64,000 bases of DNA, from contig NZ_CAKSZA010000003.1 in NCBI RefSeq assembly GCF_934525195.1, positions 1-64,000 of the forward strand, written 5' to 3'. The notes under the pieces were generated by a model. That model searched no databases, had not been told where the DNA came from, and saw only the letters and a program-made list of their open reading frames with translations. The first letter of the stretch is position 1, and each line of letters begins with the position of its first letter. Source of the stretch: an uncultured Eubacterium sp. GTDB lineage: Bacteria; Bacillota; Clostridia; Oscillospirales; Acutalibacteraceae. A program made the position numbers and the translations under genes. Of this stretch, positions 43,322 to 53,775 are shown in pieces.

Positions 43322-44227
43322 ATGGCGGCGGATTTACATTGTCATACAAAGCTGAGCGACGGCTCGGTTGGCATTGAAGATTTAATAGTTATCGCACAAA
43401 AAAGCGGAATTGATACATTAGCCATCACCGACCATGACTGCCTTGCAGGTGTTGTCAGAGGTCAGGTAATCGGCAAAAGATACGGCGTCAACATCATTTC
43501 AGGTGTTGAAATCAGTGCATTTGATGAAATAGCAGGCAAAAAGGTTCACATCATATCATACCTTGCAGACGCACCGGACAGACTTGAGCGAATTTGCAAA
43601 AAGACTTCCGTTGCACGCAAAAGGGCAGGTCAGATTATGATGCTTAAAGTTGCGGCAAGATTTCCTGTTACAAGCGAGTTCATCATCAGTCACGCAAGCG
43701 GTTCAACCAACCTTTACAAGCAACACATTATGCACGCACTTATGGATGCAGGCTACACCGACGAAATTTTTGGAGATTTGTATTATCAACTGTTTGACAC
43801 GGGAAGCGAAAACAATGTTCTTGCTCCAACCAAGTACCCATCCGTTAAAGAGGTTATTGACGAAATTCACGGTGCGGGCGGTATTGCCGTGCTTGCTCAT
43901 CCGGGCAAGTTCAACAATCGTGACGAAATCGAAGACTATATTGAACTCGGACTTGACGGCGTTGAGGTTTGGTCTCCTGAAAACAGCGACGAATTGACAG
44001 AAGAACTTATCGCACTTTGCAAAAAGAAGAAACTTTTGCAAACAGGAGGTTCGGACTTCCACGGAACATACGGCAGACAATCGGTTACGGTTGGTGCATA
44101 TTCAACTCCGCAGGAGCACCTCGACAAGCTTATGAGCTACAAATCTCGCAAAAAGAGTGCGGCTCGCCGTGCCGAAAAAAAGGCAGCAGCCGAAAAAGCG
44201 GCACTCGAAGCAGAACAGAATAAATAA
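43322..44227 (+). CDS. PHP-domain metal-dependent phosphoesterase
   Basis: 301 residues. The PHP metal sites are visible: DLHCHTKLSDGS (4-15), ITDHDCLAG (about 39), GVEIS, VLAHPGKF near 187 and SDFHGTYG near 242. Related proteins (TrpH/YciV) cleave 3'-5' nucleoside bisphosphates or short RNA. The last 35 residues are a Lys/Ala-rich helix (RRAEKKAAAEKAALEAE). AGAAAGGAGA precedes the ATG. Confidence 0.9.
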   Translation: MAADLHCHTKLSDGSVGIEDLIVIAQKSGIDTLAITDHDCLAGVVRGQVIGKRYGVNIISGVEISAFDEIAGKKVHIISYLADAPDRLERICKKTSVARKRAGQIMMLKVAARFPVTSEFIISHASGSTNLYKQHIMHALMDAGYTDEIFGDLYYQLFDTGSENNVLAPTKYPSVKEVIDEIHGAGGIAVLAHPGKFNNRDEIEDYIELGLDGVEVWSPENSDELTEELIALCKKKKLLQTGGSDFHGTYGRQSVTVGAYSTPQEHLDKLMSYKSRKKSAARRAEKKAAAEKAALEAEQNK

Positions 44228-44232
44228 AAACA

Positions 44233-44275
44233 AACGCAATGAATTTTAAAATCAAAGTTCACTGCGTTTTTGTTT
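44233..44275 (+). terminator. Terminator between PHP gene and dockerin gene
   Basis: AACGCAATGAA and TTCACTGCGTT pair over 11 bp (one mismatch, a G-T pair on the other strand), then a T-run. Probably used in both directions. Confidence 0.75.
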
Positions 44276-44297
44276 TGGTCAAGGGCAACCTTGACTT

Positions 44298-45500
44298 TTA
44301 TTTTTCGCTTTTGCACAAATCCTTTTTATAAAGAATTGCATAATCCTTTGCGTTTATTATTCCGTCGGAATTTACATCAAACTTGCGGTTTTCATCGGTT
44401 GCAGGCTCGTTGTAATAATTCATAAACGGTTCTTTTTCTGTTGCGTCGCATCTTGAACATTCAAGCACAATGTCGTGATTTTCGATATGGCACGGAGCAA
44501 AATCATGTCCGAGAGGAGCTATGCTCTCTTTATACGAATTTTCACAACCTATGCAAGAATAAACATTGTAGCCGCTTTCCGCACAGGTCGGCTCGATTGT
44601 TGAAGTGATTTCATAAATATGATTTGTACAAGTAAACTTTGCATAAACATCATATTTTACATATCTGTAACGGCTTTCGTCACTGCTGCTTTCAGACGTA
44701 CGAAGCTTTGTGCCGAGATAATATCTCTTGCCTGCCTCTATGTTATATGTAATCTTAAAATTAAAATCACCGTTGCTGAAATTATCGCCATAAGCAAGTG
44801 CAGAAGGTATCAATTCCTCAATTTTTTCGCCATACACATAATTTTCGGAATCGAACAAAAAGCCCACATTGTTCTTTTCACCGGTTGAATAAAACTGCAA
44901 TTCTCCGTCCGTAGGCGAAACAAACGACCAAAGTTGAACCTCGTTTGTTTTGTTATAAATAGATGCAGTTGCGTGCATATCCTGCAAAGGTGTCTCAAAC
45001 GGAACCTGATTTTTGAAGCAATACTTCTGCGCAGCGCTTTGGCTTGAACAATAAGCAACAAAGCCTTTTGTGAGTCGCATATTTTCATTATATCCAAAAG
45101 CATAATCACCGACTGACTCAACGCTGTCAGGCACATTGATTTCCGTAAGATTGCTTATACCCGCAAAAGCTGCTGTGCCGATGCGCTTCACGCTGCTCGG
45201 AAGCTCAACGCTCTCAACATATTTGAACTGAGCAAACGAATAGTCGCCTACAGAAGAAACTCCGTTGCTTATCACAACATGTCTTGTTTCGTCCTTATAC
45301 TTATTCCAAGGTCGTTTTGAACTTAACTCAGACTCGATATAATCGTCCATATCGCCGCTGCCCTTGATTGTGAGAACGGCAGTTTCCGCTTCGTATTGAT
45401 ATGAAATTGTATTTGCAAATGCTGTAAAACTAATGCTGAGAATACCGGACATAATCACTGCAACAGCCAGAATGACACATATTAACCTTTTGTTTTTCAT
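44298..45500 (-). CDS. Secreted BspA-like leucine-rich protein with half-dockerin
   Basis: 400 residues. Signal peptide about 1-29 (ending TAFA). Residues about 30-160 carry BspA/TpA-type leucine-rich repeats (HVVISNGVSSVGDYSFAQF, VELPSSVKRIGTAAFAGI, INVPDSVESVGDYAFGY). A beta-rich domain follows, then a CxxC segment (CAESGYNVYSCIGCENSY, CSRCDATEK) and a C-terminal Ca-binding repeat DVNSDGIINAKDYAILYKKD, one of the two repeats of a type I dockerin. The tail is shared with the neighbouring gene. It is likely exported and either binds a cohesin or is simply stabilised by calcium. Confidence 0.85.
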   Translation of the reverse strand: MKNKRLICVILAVAVIMSGILSISFTAFANTISYQYEAETAVLTIKGSGDMDDYIESELSSKRPWNKYKDETRHVVISNGVSSVGDYSFAQFKYVESVELPSSVKRIGTAAFAGISNLTEINVPDSVESVGDYAFGYNENMRLTKGFVAYCSSQSAAQKYCFKNQVPFETPLQDMHATASIYNKTNEVQLWSFVSPTDGELQFYSTGEKNNVGFLFDSENYVYGEKIEELIPSALAYGDNFSNGDFNFKITYNIEAGKRYYLGTKLRTSESSSDESRYRYVKYDVYAKFTCTNHIYEITSTIEPTCAESGYNVYSCIGCENSYKESIAPLGHDFAPCHIENHDIVLECSRCDATEKEPFMNYYNEPATDENRKFDVNSDGIINAKDYAILYKKDLCKSEK

Positions 45501-45544
45501 AATTCACATCCGTAAAATATCTAAATCTAAAACGTTAACAAGAA

Positions 45545-45574
45545 CGCCTGCAACGATTATACTCATTGCAGGCG
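45545..45574 (-). terminator. Terminator after the LRR/half-dockerin gene
   Basis: CGCCTGCAA and TTGCAGGCG form a perfect 9-bp stem with a T-rich sequence after it on the minus strand. Confidence 0.72.
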
Positions 45575-45598
45575 AAAAAATCAAGACTTTTTATTAAT

Positions 45599-46996
45599 TT
45601 ATTGTTTATAATCCTTATAAATAATTGCAAAGTCCTTTGCGTTTACAACACCGTCATTATTCACGTCGGCATCAGGATTATAGTTTTCATCACCCTTGAA
45701 GCAATTATACGTGTCCATAAAATTGAACTTCAAAGTCTTTTTGTTGCACTTTGTACACTTGAGGTCGATATCGCCTGTTTTGGAATCGATGCTGCCAACG
45801 ATGTTGTGGTCATCTGCCCAAACAATATAGATATCCTTATCGCTCTTAACGTTTTTGCAGTCTTCCGACCAAGAAACAAATTTTTTACAGGTTGTTGCGT
45901 CCGGCACAGCAGGTGCAGTAGCGTCACCGCCTGATTTTACAAGAACGTAGCTGAGTCTTTCGCTCTTCGTTTCGTCAAGATAGAAATTGACCTGATACAA
46001 ATTTCTGATGACAACGGTGTTGACCGTCATCAATTCGCAATTTGAATTGCCCGTGTTGTATCTGTAAACAAAGCCGTCTTGAGCTTCCTCATTTGGGTCA
46101 ACAAGTTTGCCCGAAATGTTGATAAGTTCATCTGTTACAAATTCGCCGTTTGAATATGCAAGAACTCTCTCCTCGCCGTCCTCGTTTTGAACAACCGTGT
46201 CGAGGCTTGTTGAAATGATTCTTGAAGAATCGGCAAATGTTTTCGGAATCGAAATCTTGCCTTCGTTTACCGTTGCAGGAAGTTCAATCCATTGATTTCC
46301 GATTGAATCGGATGATGTTTTTTCAAGAGCGGTGTTTGACGAAAGGTCGAGTTCCGCAAGATGATTCTTTGTGCAATAGATTTCCTGAAGTTTTGTGTTT
46401 GCACTCAAATCAAGTTCGGAAAGTTCATTTTGAACTATGCTGAGAATTGTAAGCTCAGAATTTTTCTTCAAATCAATGCTTTTGATGGCGTTGATATCTG
46501 CTCTTAAAACCTGAAGCTGCGGACATCCCGAAACATCAAGGCTTGTGATGCTGTTGTTGATACAGTTCAAGCTGACCAAATTCGGGAGAGAACCCACTTT
46601 GATTTCCGAAAGTTCGTTACCCATAACAGAAACCGTGTTGAGCTGCAAGTTTTTGCTGAGGTCAAGTGTTTTCAATCCATATGAATCACAATAGATTTTT
46701 TCAAGATTATAAAACTTATCAATTCCTGTGAGGTCAACAATTTTTTCGTCATCACCCAAATAAGCATTTGGCATAAGCAATTTTACACGTTTAAGCTCTT
46801 CTTCTGAAAAATAGCCATCGCCATTTGAGTCATACACATCAGAAACAAAATCGCGAAACGTTTTGTCAGGAAAGTTTTGCTCATTGATGGCAACCAAGCC
46901 CTCGGCAAACGCCACACTGCCTATTGAAAGGCAGGTGGCTAATGTGAGCAAAGCCAAAACAGAGGCTATACTCTTTTTTATATATAATTTTAACAT
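45599..46996 (-). CDS. Secreted leucine-rich repeat protein with half-dockerin
   Basis: 465 residues. Signal peptide about 1-31 (ending AFA). An EF-hand-like DSNGDGYFSEEE near 56, then seven or eight leucine-rich repeats about 85-235 of the form LKTLDLSKNLQLNTVSVMGN, a beta domain with an InlB-like segment (NFYLDETKSERLSYVLVKSGG), a CTKC pair and a final DVNNDGVVNAKDFAIIYKD. The CxxC plus half-dockerin tail matches the 44298-45500 protein. It starts 14 bp after the giant Ig-like gene, so the two form an operon. Confidence 0.87.
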   Translation of the reverse strand: MLKLYIKKSIASVLALLTLATCLSIGSVAFAEGLVAINEQNFPDKTFRDFVSDVYDSNGDGYFSEEELKRVKLLMPNAYLGDDEKIVDLTGIDKFYNLEKIYCDSYGLKTLDLSKNLQLNTVSVMGNELSEIKVGSLPNLVSLNCINNSITSLDVSGCPQLQVLRADINAIKSIDLKKNSELTILSIVQNELSELDLSANTKLQEIYCTKNHLAELDLSSNTALEKTSSDSIGNQWIELPATVNEGKISIPKTFADSSRIISTSLDTVVQNEDGEERVLAYSNGEFVTDELINISGKLVDPNEEAQDGFVYRYNTGNSNCELMTVNTVVIRNLYQVNFYLDETKSERLSYVLVKSGGDATAPAVPDATTCKKFVSWSEDCKNVKSDKDIYIVWADDHNIVGSIDSKTGDIDLKCTKCNKKTLKFNFMDTYNCFKGDENYNPDADVNNDGVVNAKDFAIIYKDYKQ

Positions 46997-47010
46997 ATTT
47001 AGTATACCTC

Positions 47011-50000
47011 TTATCTTTTAATCACAACAGGAATTTTAACCGACGCTGTTGAGCCGTCTGCATTTGTTACAGTACAAATAATATTTGAATTGATTACACT
47101 TCCGGTAGAGGCGGCAAGTTTACCTCTATAAGTAAGATTAACAACACCGTTTTCATCAACTGTGACATGTTCCGGATTTGTTGACTTCCATTCAACCTTT
47201 ACAGGAGCTGCTGCACCAATGTCATCAACGCCGTAAGAAAGAGTGAACGGTTTAAAATCTGTGAGTCCTGCCTTGTATCCCGACTTTGTTACAGATTCAA
47301 CCTTTTGACCGTCAAGAGTCATATAGATTGAAGTGATGTAAATAAGTTTGTTAACAATAGTGATATTGTAGGTGTATGTTGTTTCTCTGTCGTAATCATC
47401 AACAACTCTTGCATTGATTGTGATTGTTGCGGTTTCGGCAGACTTTGTGAGAAGAATGTTGTCTTTCTTGTCGCTAATCTCGGCAGTAACATTGTTTTCG
47501 TTTTCTGTTACAAGCTCAAACGTCTTGTACATATCGCCTGCAATAGCAACAGAAATATTAAGCTTATCTGCTATTGACTCATAAGTCATTCCGTTTGAAA
47601 GAGCCTTGCCGTCTGCTGTCATAGTTACAACAGGAAGAACAAACTTGTGGAATTCAAGATCGCTGATAGTTGTTTGAAGCTTTGTGCAAGCTGCGTCAAT
47701 GTCTTCTTGTGAAGCATCAGGATTGTTAAATACACTTTCTGCTGCTGCCAAATCATCTTGAAGCATCATACCGTATTTATATTCATAATCCTGATAATTG
47801 ATTGCTCTTGCTTTTAGGATTGCTTCTTCAAGTGCCGAAGTGTCCCAAGTTGTTTGAACTTGAACTTCTCCGACAAGACCGCCGTCAACAGTTGTAACCT
47901 TGATTGTTGTCTTGCCTTGTGACTTGAAGGTAACAAGTCCGTCTGCATTGACAGTTGCAATGTCGGTGTTCATTGACTCATACAAGCAATCCGTTACGGA
48001 AGCAGGAATATCCTTAATTGAGGAATCGCTTGCCAAAACAGGAGTAATCTGCTTTTGCTTGTTTGGAGCACCGTAGATGTTTGCATTTTCAAACGAAATG
48101 CTCTTTACGGCATTTCTCACAAATGAAACATATACGCTGTTTGAATAACTGTCGCCGTATGCATTTGTTACTGTTGCAGTAATCTTTGCACATCCCGGAA
48201 GCAGGCTTGAATTTGTTACAAGACCGTTTTCGTTGACAGTGATTGCAGAATTTGACGAAGTCCACTTGATTGATTTGAACATACCGTTTTCAGGAACAAG
48301 CTTTGTTCCGAAATTGATAGATGCTCCGTTGAGCGATGTTTCTTTATATCTTACAAATCCAGGGTTAACCTCGGATATTGCGTTTTGTGAATCATTGAGG
48401 AAAATGTTAATGCCGATTGCAGGAATGTAGCCTGAAAGGTTGCCATATGCTTCGTTAAGCTTGCGAAGTGCCTCGTTAACCTCGGACTGATTTGCCTTGC
48501 CGTCGTTAATCATCTCCTTGCAGATGTTAACCTGCTCAATCAATGCATTTCGTGATTCCTCTGTATATTGGTCGGTATCCTTAGTATCTTCAATAATCTT
48601 TTCGTATTCCTTAACCTTTTGTGCAAGTTCGCTGAAATCGGTTGTAACACGAACAACTACCTTTTGAGTATATCCGCCGTCAAGAGTTTTAACAATGATA
48701 TTACATTCACCTGCATTTACAGGAGTAACAACACCGTCCTTAGAAACCTTTGCGATTTCTTCATTGTCGGAAGCAAATACTACGTCTTTAATATAGCCTG
48801 TGCCTGTGCCCTTTGTTGTGAAATTGAGCTGATAAGGCTCCGAAGTGCCCTTGAGATTAAGTTCAAGAGGTGAAACATTGAGTTCCGTACAAACAACGTC
48901 TGCCATTGTTATCCAAATTTCACGCTCGGTTGTCTTGCCGTAGTGGTCGGTATAAACAGCCCTTACTTTTGCCCAAGCATTTGACGACATCGAATCAGGC
49001 TTGAGAGTCAGAGTCTCACCTGCCGACTCAGTGTTCATACCTGATACTTTATCAATCATCCAAGAAAAAGACTTGTACATTGAACCCGGTGTTCCTGTGG
49101 ATGCCGTGAGAACAACGCTGTTTCGTGAATTGTTGCTCTCGTATGTTTTTGAGAGGTCAACAGAAACTGCATTATATGAGCCAACCGTACCGTTTGCAAC
49201 CTTTGATGACGGCTTGCCTGTAACGGTAAGCTTATATGTTTCGTATTTTACATCGATTGCTTCAACCGAAATATACGGATGCGCTGCAAGAGCTTCGCCT
49301 GCTGTTGTGAGTGAAACAGTCGCATCATCAATGGCTTCCTGACTCATTGTCTTGTCATTAAGAACGTCGAGAGCATGCTCATAAGCGCTCTTGAATGCCA
49401 TACCGTATTCATATTCGTATTGAGTATAATCAACGTTTTCGTATTTTTGGATAGCTTCTTTAAGAGCTGTTCTGTCGCCCTCGGTTGAAACCTTACATTC
49501 GGAATAAATACCGCCGTCATATGATACGCAACGAACAACTGTTGAACCTGCGCTTACAAAGGTAATAACGCCTGTCTTTTTGTCGATTGTTGCAATATTT
49601 TCGTCATCCGACTCCCAATAATAATCCTGGATGTCGGCAGCATTGATGTGAAGTGCCGAAGAACCGACCGGCTCAATAGTTGCGAAAATTTGTTTTTGCT
49701 CACCGATAGAGCCTGTGATGTTATCATCTGACAAGCGAATACCTGTAACCGGATTCTTTGAGAACGATACCCAAACGGTGTCGTAGAATTCCACGCCGAA
49801 CGCGTCTGTTACAACGCACTTGATTTCGCCATAGCACGGCTTATTTGCTGTTGGTGAGCATACACCGTCAGACGAAACAGAAATATCCTGAGTTGACGAG
49901 AACCACTCTGCTTTTTGATATGTAGCATTGTTCGGATAAATTCTAACCTTGAGGTCAAGCCTTGCCCTTGTGTAGTTCCAACCGCCTGTGAGGAGGTTAA

Positions 50001-53000
50001 GGTCGTATTGATAAAATTCCTTAGTCTGCTCACCGTCGAGATAAAGTTCAACTCTCTTGATGTCTACATATTTTTTGAGGTTCTTGTGCGCAGTGTCGAG
50101 TTTTTCATACTGTGCGTCAACTTCTTCCTGTGAAAAGCCCTTGTTTGCAATCATATATTCTGCTTTTTCTTTTTCTGCAACATATGGTGCCCAAGTTTCA
50201 GGATAGTAGTTCTTTTCATCAAGAACAAGGCTGTCGAGCTGATTCAACAAAAGTTTGAGTTTGTCGTAGTTTGTGGTTACTGTAATTTTACATTCTGCCG
50301 TAAATCCGCCGTCGGCTGTTGTTGCAACAACTCTTGCGTTGCCTCCGTAAAGGAATGATACCACGCCTTCTTCGTCAACCGTACATACTTTTTCGTTTGT
50401 TGAACGCCAAGTAACAGCTCCGACAGAAGCTTCGGACTTGTTGATTACACTCTTTGGACTAACAAGTGCTTCAAGCTTTTTGGTTTCGCCGATTTTTGCC
50501 TCGGTGATTTCGTTAGGCTTGATTTCAACGCCGATTGCCTTTGTTCTTGCAAACGCAACGTGAACAATGTCAATTACCTTAGTTCCGCTGTAATCCGTTA
50601 CAGAACAGGTGATGTCTGCTGCGCAAGCCTTGTTTTCTGACGGACGGCAAATACCGTTTTCGTCAACTGTAACAGAATCGTTTGATGAGCTCCACTCTGC
50701 CTTTGAATACATTGCGCCCTTTGGGTTAACCTTGTAATCAAAGTCATAGCTGTAATTCTTATAATTCTTTGTTGCACCAACCTGAATTGTGACATACTTG
50801 CTGTCAAGTGCCACACCGTTTGTGCCCTTGATTTGAAGGTCTGTGATGCTTACAAATCCGCCAATCTTTGTGAATGCCGCAAGAAGATTTGCAGCTGTTG
50901 TGTCAACAACATTTTGTGATGCCATATCTTCTTCATAAAGCACGATATATGCAAGACTGAGTTTTCTGCAATAGTCTTTATAATAATCTTTATTAAACTT
51001 TGTTTTGAGAACTACTGTCTTTTCACAAAGATTTACAAGCTCGCTGAGTGTTTGCTTGTCAGGTCTTACGGTTACCTTCTTTTTGTCGATATACGCACCG
51101 TCGGCAGATACGCAATAAAGGAATGCTGTGCCGACATCGTGAGCTGTAAGAACAGCGTCCGAATTATCATTGCCCTTGTTTTCAACCGTGAAGACTTCTT
51201 CATCGGTAGAATACCAGTTTGCATCATAGCAAGCATATGCCGAACTTTCCAAAGTGCCGTCAAAGGTCATTGTGTGAGTTGCCTCACCTGTTTTGCCGTT
51301 GATGAGATTGATTGATTCCTCGTTAATCTTATTTCCTGTTGCGTAGTTTCTTGTGATACAAACAGTGATTACATTTGACAATACCTCGCCGTCTGCCGAA
51401 ACTGCATAAACATCGAATTTTTGAGTTGTTTCGTGACTCGGCTTAACGGTGATTTCGTTTGTATGAGTATCTTCCGAAATCTTTTGGTCAAAATTGGAAT
51501 TGTTTACAACCCACTTTACATTTTGATAGGTTGCGTTTTCAGGATAAACCTTTGCTGTTACGGCTGTGCCTCTGCCGTTGTAAGCATTGCCGAGTCCGAT
51601 TTTTTCGGTGCAATAATAGTAATCTTTACCGTTGATAGTTACGGTTTTGTTTTTGCCGATTGACGGATTGCCAAGACCGAGCGCCTTTGTAACGCTGATG
51701 TCAATCTTTTCAACCGGAACGCCTGTTTCCACCTCTTTAACGGCGATATATGAACTGATTTCGTAGAAGCTTCCGTCAGAAATACTGTATCCTGTTTTTA
51801 CTTCAAGTGCAATTTTGCACTTGCCGCCGTTGAGTGGAGTGAAATGACCCTTGCTGTCAATCTTGCCGACATTGTGCGGGTCTACCGCTTCATTTTCGTC
51901 ATCTGCCCAAATATATGTAGGGTTGCCATCCTCGTCCTCAGGACCTACCATACCCCACTTGATATAAAGATTGTCGCCCTCCGCTACACGCTTTGGATAA
52001 ACAGTATAGCCGAAGTTTTCCGTTTCCTCAATGCCGACAAGGCTCTTGCCCTTGATGTCTGCCTTTGAGATGTACTTACCTGTTTTACCTGTTACGGTAA
52101 TCTTCAGAGTTTTGTCAACATTGTTTGTTGTTGAAGTTGCGTGAATAACAACGCTCTGTGATGAAAGCGAACCGAGAGAACCGCCTGCATCAAGACCTGT
52201 TACAATACCTGTTTCTCTGTCAACACAAGCAATGCTTGGATTTTCCGATGTCCACACGATATCCGACGGGTCGCCGACAGCCGGGTCGATATTTGTCGGA
52301 GCAAGCTGAATTTGCTGACCTTCCTTAACCGAGTTAAGTCCCTCGATGTCAAAGTTTTTAATCGGCTGTGACGGAACAACCGTAAAATCGATTGTGTCAT
52401 TGTATGCAAACTGCAAGCAAAGGTTTGCAATGAGCTTTACTGCTGTTGCCGTGAGCTGAACAGGGTCGGCAGCATCACCGACAATGTCGGAAATTGCAAA
52501 ACAAGCGTCCAAAATTGCCGCAAGTACATTTCGGTTAATATCAAGACCGATGTACTTGATGATGATATCGGCTGCCTTTTGAGAGTCGATAGTGCCTGTG
52601 TGTTGAAGTTCATAAAAATAATTGATGAACTTGAGCAAGCCCTGAATAACGTCATCCGAGTCAGGAGAAACCATAATGGTTGCAGTGCCTACGTTTTTGA
52701 ACTTAACAAGACCGCTGTCGTCAACCGTTGCGACAACCTTGCCCTGTGACAATATTGATGATGATTTTACGGAATATACTGTGCCAAAATGAAGTCTTTG
52801 CGGTGTTGTGATTGCGTGGAGCTGAACCTGTCCGCCCTTTGCAACAGTGTCCGGAATTTGTGACTTGTTTGTGATGTGCGTGCCGTTTGGCAAGAAAGCA
52901 GCGTACCATTCCTCGCACTTTTTTACAACAATCTTGATAACATCCTCTGCCTGTTTTTCGCCGTCCTTATTGTAAAGTACGCAGTGAACATTTGAGTTAA

Positions 53001-53586
53001 CCTTATCAAGATATTCACGAAGTGAGTCGATAAGCTCGCCCTTGTAAGATTCAATCTGCTCTGCAATCCAAGAATTTGAGCCGAGTGTATCCTCAAGAAT
53101 TTTGACTATTTCATCTGTGTCCATCGAGTCGATATCAACATATTCATTGAAAAATGCCTTTTCAAGAAGTGCGCCGAGAGGTTTGCCCAAAAGCGGAATA
53201 GTCTTTACCTCGTTGTCAATCCAAAGGTGGATTACAGCACCCTTTGAGGAGTCGAATGCTTTTACCTTACCTGTTTGGTCAACGTCTGCAAGTGCCGGTG
53301 CTTCCGAAAACCACTTGACGTAACCGTTGTCAGGAAATGACGAGTCAATCAATTTGTAAGTGAATTGTCGTTCGTCACCCTCTGTCATATAAACAACATA
53401 CTCTGTTACACCATCCTCTTGATAGCTTGGAATAACCGTGTCTGTTGCGCCGTCAAAAATTTGAAGGTCATATTGTCCCTCTACGCCATCGCCTGCAAAT
53501 GCACTCACTGCAGGTAACGTAGCCGTAATCGAAATTACCACAGCAAGGAATATGCTGATGGCTTTTTTAACAAAAGTCCTTTTCAT
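47011..53586 (-). CDS. Giant secreted Big2/FIVAR repeat protein
   Basis: 2191 residues from ATG at 53586 (GGAGGAAAAATTT upstream). Signal peptide about 1-31 (ending SAFA). The first half has several Big2 immunoglobulin-like domains (SENPSIACVDRETGIVTGLD). The second half repeats a unit of about 270 residues five times: a FIVAR helical segment (such as YTEESRNALIEQVNICKEMI, EEVDAQYEKLDTAHKNL), an Ig-like domain with a GVEFYDTVWVSFSKN-type strand, and a Big2 domain ending VRC or VTT-DGG. Copies begin near residues 865, 1110, 1375, 1645 and 1920. It ends in IPVVIKR with no LPxTG, dockerin or membrane span, so attachment is unclear. Possible adhesin or surface scaffold. Confidence 0.88.
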   Translation of the reverse strand: MKRTFVKKAISIFLAVVISITATLPAVSAFAGDGVEGQYDLQIFDGATDTVIPSYQEDGVTEYVVYMTEGDERQFTYKLIDSSFPDNGYVKWFSEAPALADVDQTGKVKAFDSSKGAVIHLWIDNEVKTIPLLGKPLGALLEKAFFNEYVDIDSMDTDEIVKILEDTLGSNSWIAEQIESYKGELIDSLREYLDKVNSNVHCVLYNKDGEKQAEDVIKIVVKKCEEWYAAFLPNGTHITNKSQIPDTVAKGGQVQLHAITTPQRLHFGTVYSVKSSSILSQGKVVATVDDSGLVKFKNVGTATIMVSPDSDDVIQGLLKFINYFYELQHTGTIDSQKAADIIIKYIGLDINRNVLAAILDACFAISDIVGDAADPVQLTATAVKLIANLCLQFAYNDTIDFTVVPSQPIKNFDIEGLNSVKEGQQIQLAPTNIDPAVGDPSDIVWTSENPSIACVDRETGIVTGLDAGGSLGSLSSQSVVIHATSTTNNVDKTLKITVTGKTGKYISKADIKGKSLVGIEETENFGYTVYPKRVAEGDNLYIKWGMVGPEDEDGNPTYIWADDENEAVDPHNVGKIDSKGHFTPLNGGKCKIALEVKTGYSISDGSFYEISSYIAVKEVETGVPVEKIDISVTKALGLGNPSIGKNKTVTINGKDYYYCTEKIGLGNAYNGRGTAVTAKVYPENATYQNVKWVVNNSNFDQKISEDTHTNEITVKPSHETTQKFDVYAVSADGEVLSNVITVCITRNYATGNKINEESINLINGKTGEATHTMTFDGTLESSAYACYDANWYSTDEEVFTVENKGNDNSDAVLTAHDVGTAFLYCVSADGAYIDKKKVTVRPDKQTLSELVNLCEKTVVLKTKFNKDYYKDYCRKLSLAYIVLYEEDMASQNVVDTTAANLLAAFTKIGGFVSITDLQIKGTNGVALDSKYVTIQVGATKNYKNYSYDFDYKVNPKGAMYSKAEWSSSNDSVTVDENGICRPSENKACAADITCSVTDYSGTKVIDIVHVAFARTKAIGVEIKPNEITEAKIGETKKLEALVSPKSVINKSEASVGAVTWRSTNEKVCTVDEEGVVSFLYGGNARVVATTADGGFTAECKITVTTNYDKLKLLLNQLDSLVLDEKNYYPETWAPYVAEKEKAEYMIANKGFSQEEVDAQYEKLDTAHKNLKKYVDIKRVELYLDGEQTKEFYQYDLNLLTGGWNYTRARLDLKVRIYPNNATYQKAEWFSSTQDISVSSDGVCSPTANKPCYGEIKCVVTDAFGVEFYDTVWVSFSKNPVTGIRLSDDNITGSIGEQKQIFATIEPVGSSALHINAADIQDYYWESDDENIATIDKKTGVITFVSAGSTVVRCVSYDGGIYSECKVSTEGDRTALKEAIQKYENVDYTQYEYEYGMAFKSAYEHALDVLNDKTMSQEAIDDATVSLTTAGEALAAHPYISVEAIDVKYETYKLTVTGKPSSKVANGTVGSYNAVSVDLSKTYESNNSRNSVVLTASTGTPGSMYKSFSWMIDKVSGMNTESAGETLTLKPDSMSSNAWAKVRAVYTDHYGKTTEREIWITMADVVCTELNVSPLELNLKGTSEPYQLNFTTKGTGTGYIKDVVFASDNEEIAKVSKDGVVTPVNAGECNIIVKTLDGGYTQKVVVRVTTDFSELAQKVKEYEKIIEDTKDTDQYTEESRNALIEQVNICKEMINDGKANQSEVNEALRKLNEAYGNLSGYIPAIGINIFLNDSQNAISEVNPGFVRYKETSLNGASINFGTKLVPENGMFKSIKWTSSNSAITVNENGLVTNSSLLPGCAKITATVTNAYGDSYSNSVYVSFVRNAVKSISFENANIYGAPNKQKQITPVLASDSSIKDIPASVTDCLYESMNTDIATVNADGLVTFKSQGKTTIKVTTVDGGLVGEVQVQTTWDTSALEEAILKARAINYQDYEYKYGMMLQDDLAAAESVFNNPDASQEDIDAACTKLQTTISDLEFHKFVLPVVTMTADGKALSNGMTYESIADKLNISVAIAGDMYKTFELVTENENNVTAEISDKKDNILLTKSAETATITINARVVDDYDRETTYTYNITIVNKLIYITSIYMTLDGQKVESVTKSGYKAGLTDFKPFTLSYGVDDIGAAAPVKVEWKSTNPEHVTVDENGVVNLTYRGKLAASTGSVINSNIICTVTNADGSTASVKIPVVIKR

Positions 53587-53659
53587 AAATTTTTCCTCCA
53601 TTAATTTACTCCGTAAGAATCTTTATTATATATTTTTATATAAATAAGGTCTTATGTAT

Positions 53660-53688
53660 ATTATAAACCGATTATAATTTTTCGTCAA
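53660..53688 (-). promoter_or_regulatory. Promoter of the giant repeat protein operon
   Basis: Minus strand TTGACG (53683-53688), 17-bp spacer, TATAAT (53660-53665), with a leader of about 70 bases. Confidence 0.8.
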
Positions 53689-53775
53689 CATTTACTATAT
53701 CGGCATAAATTACAAACTTTTTTTGTATAGTTTGTGCATTAACACGACGCAAAGTTTACTAATTGTATAAAAAAT

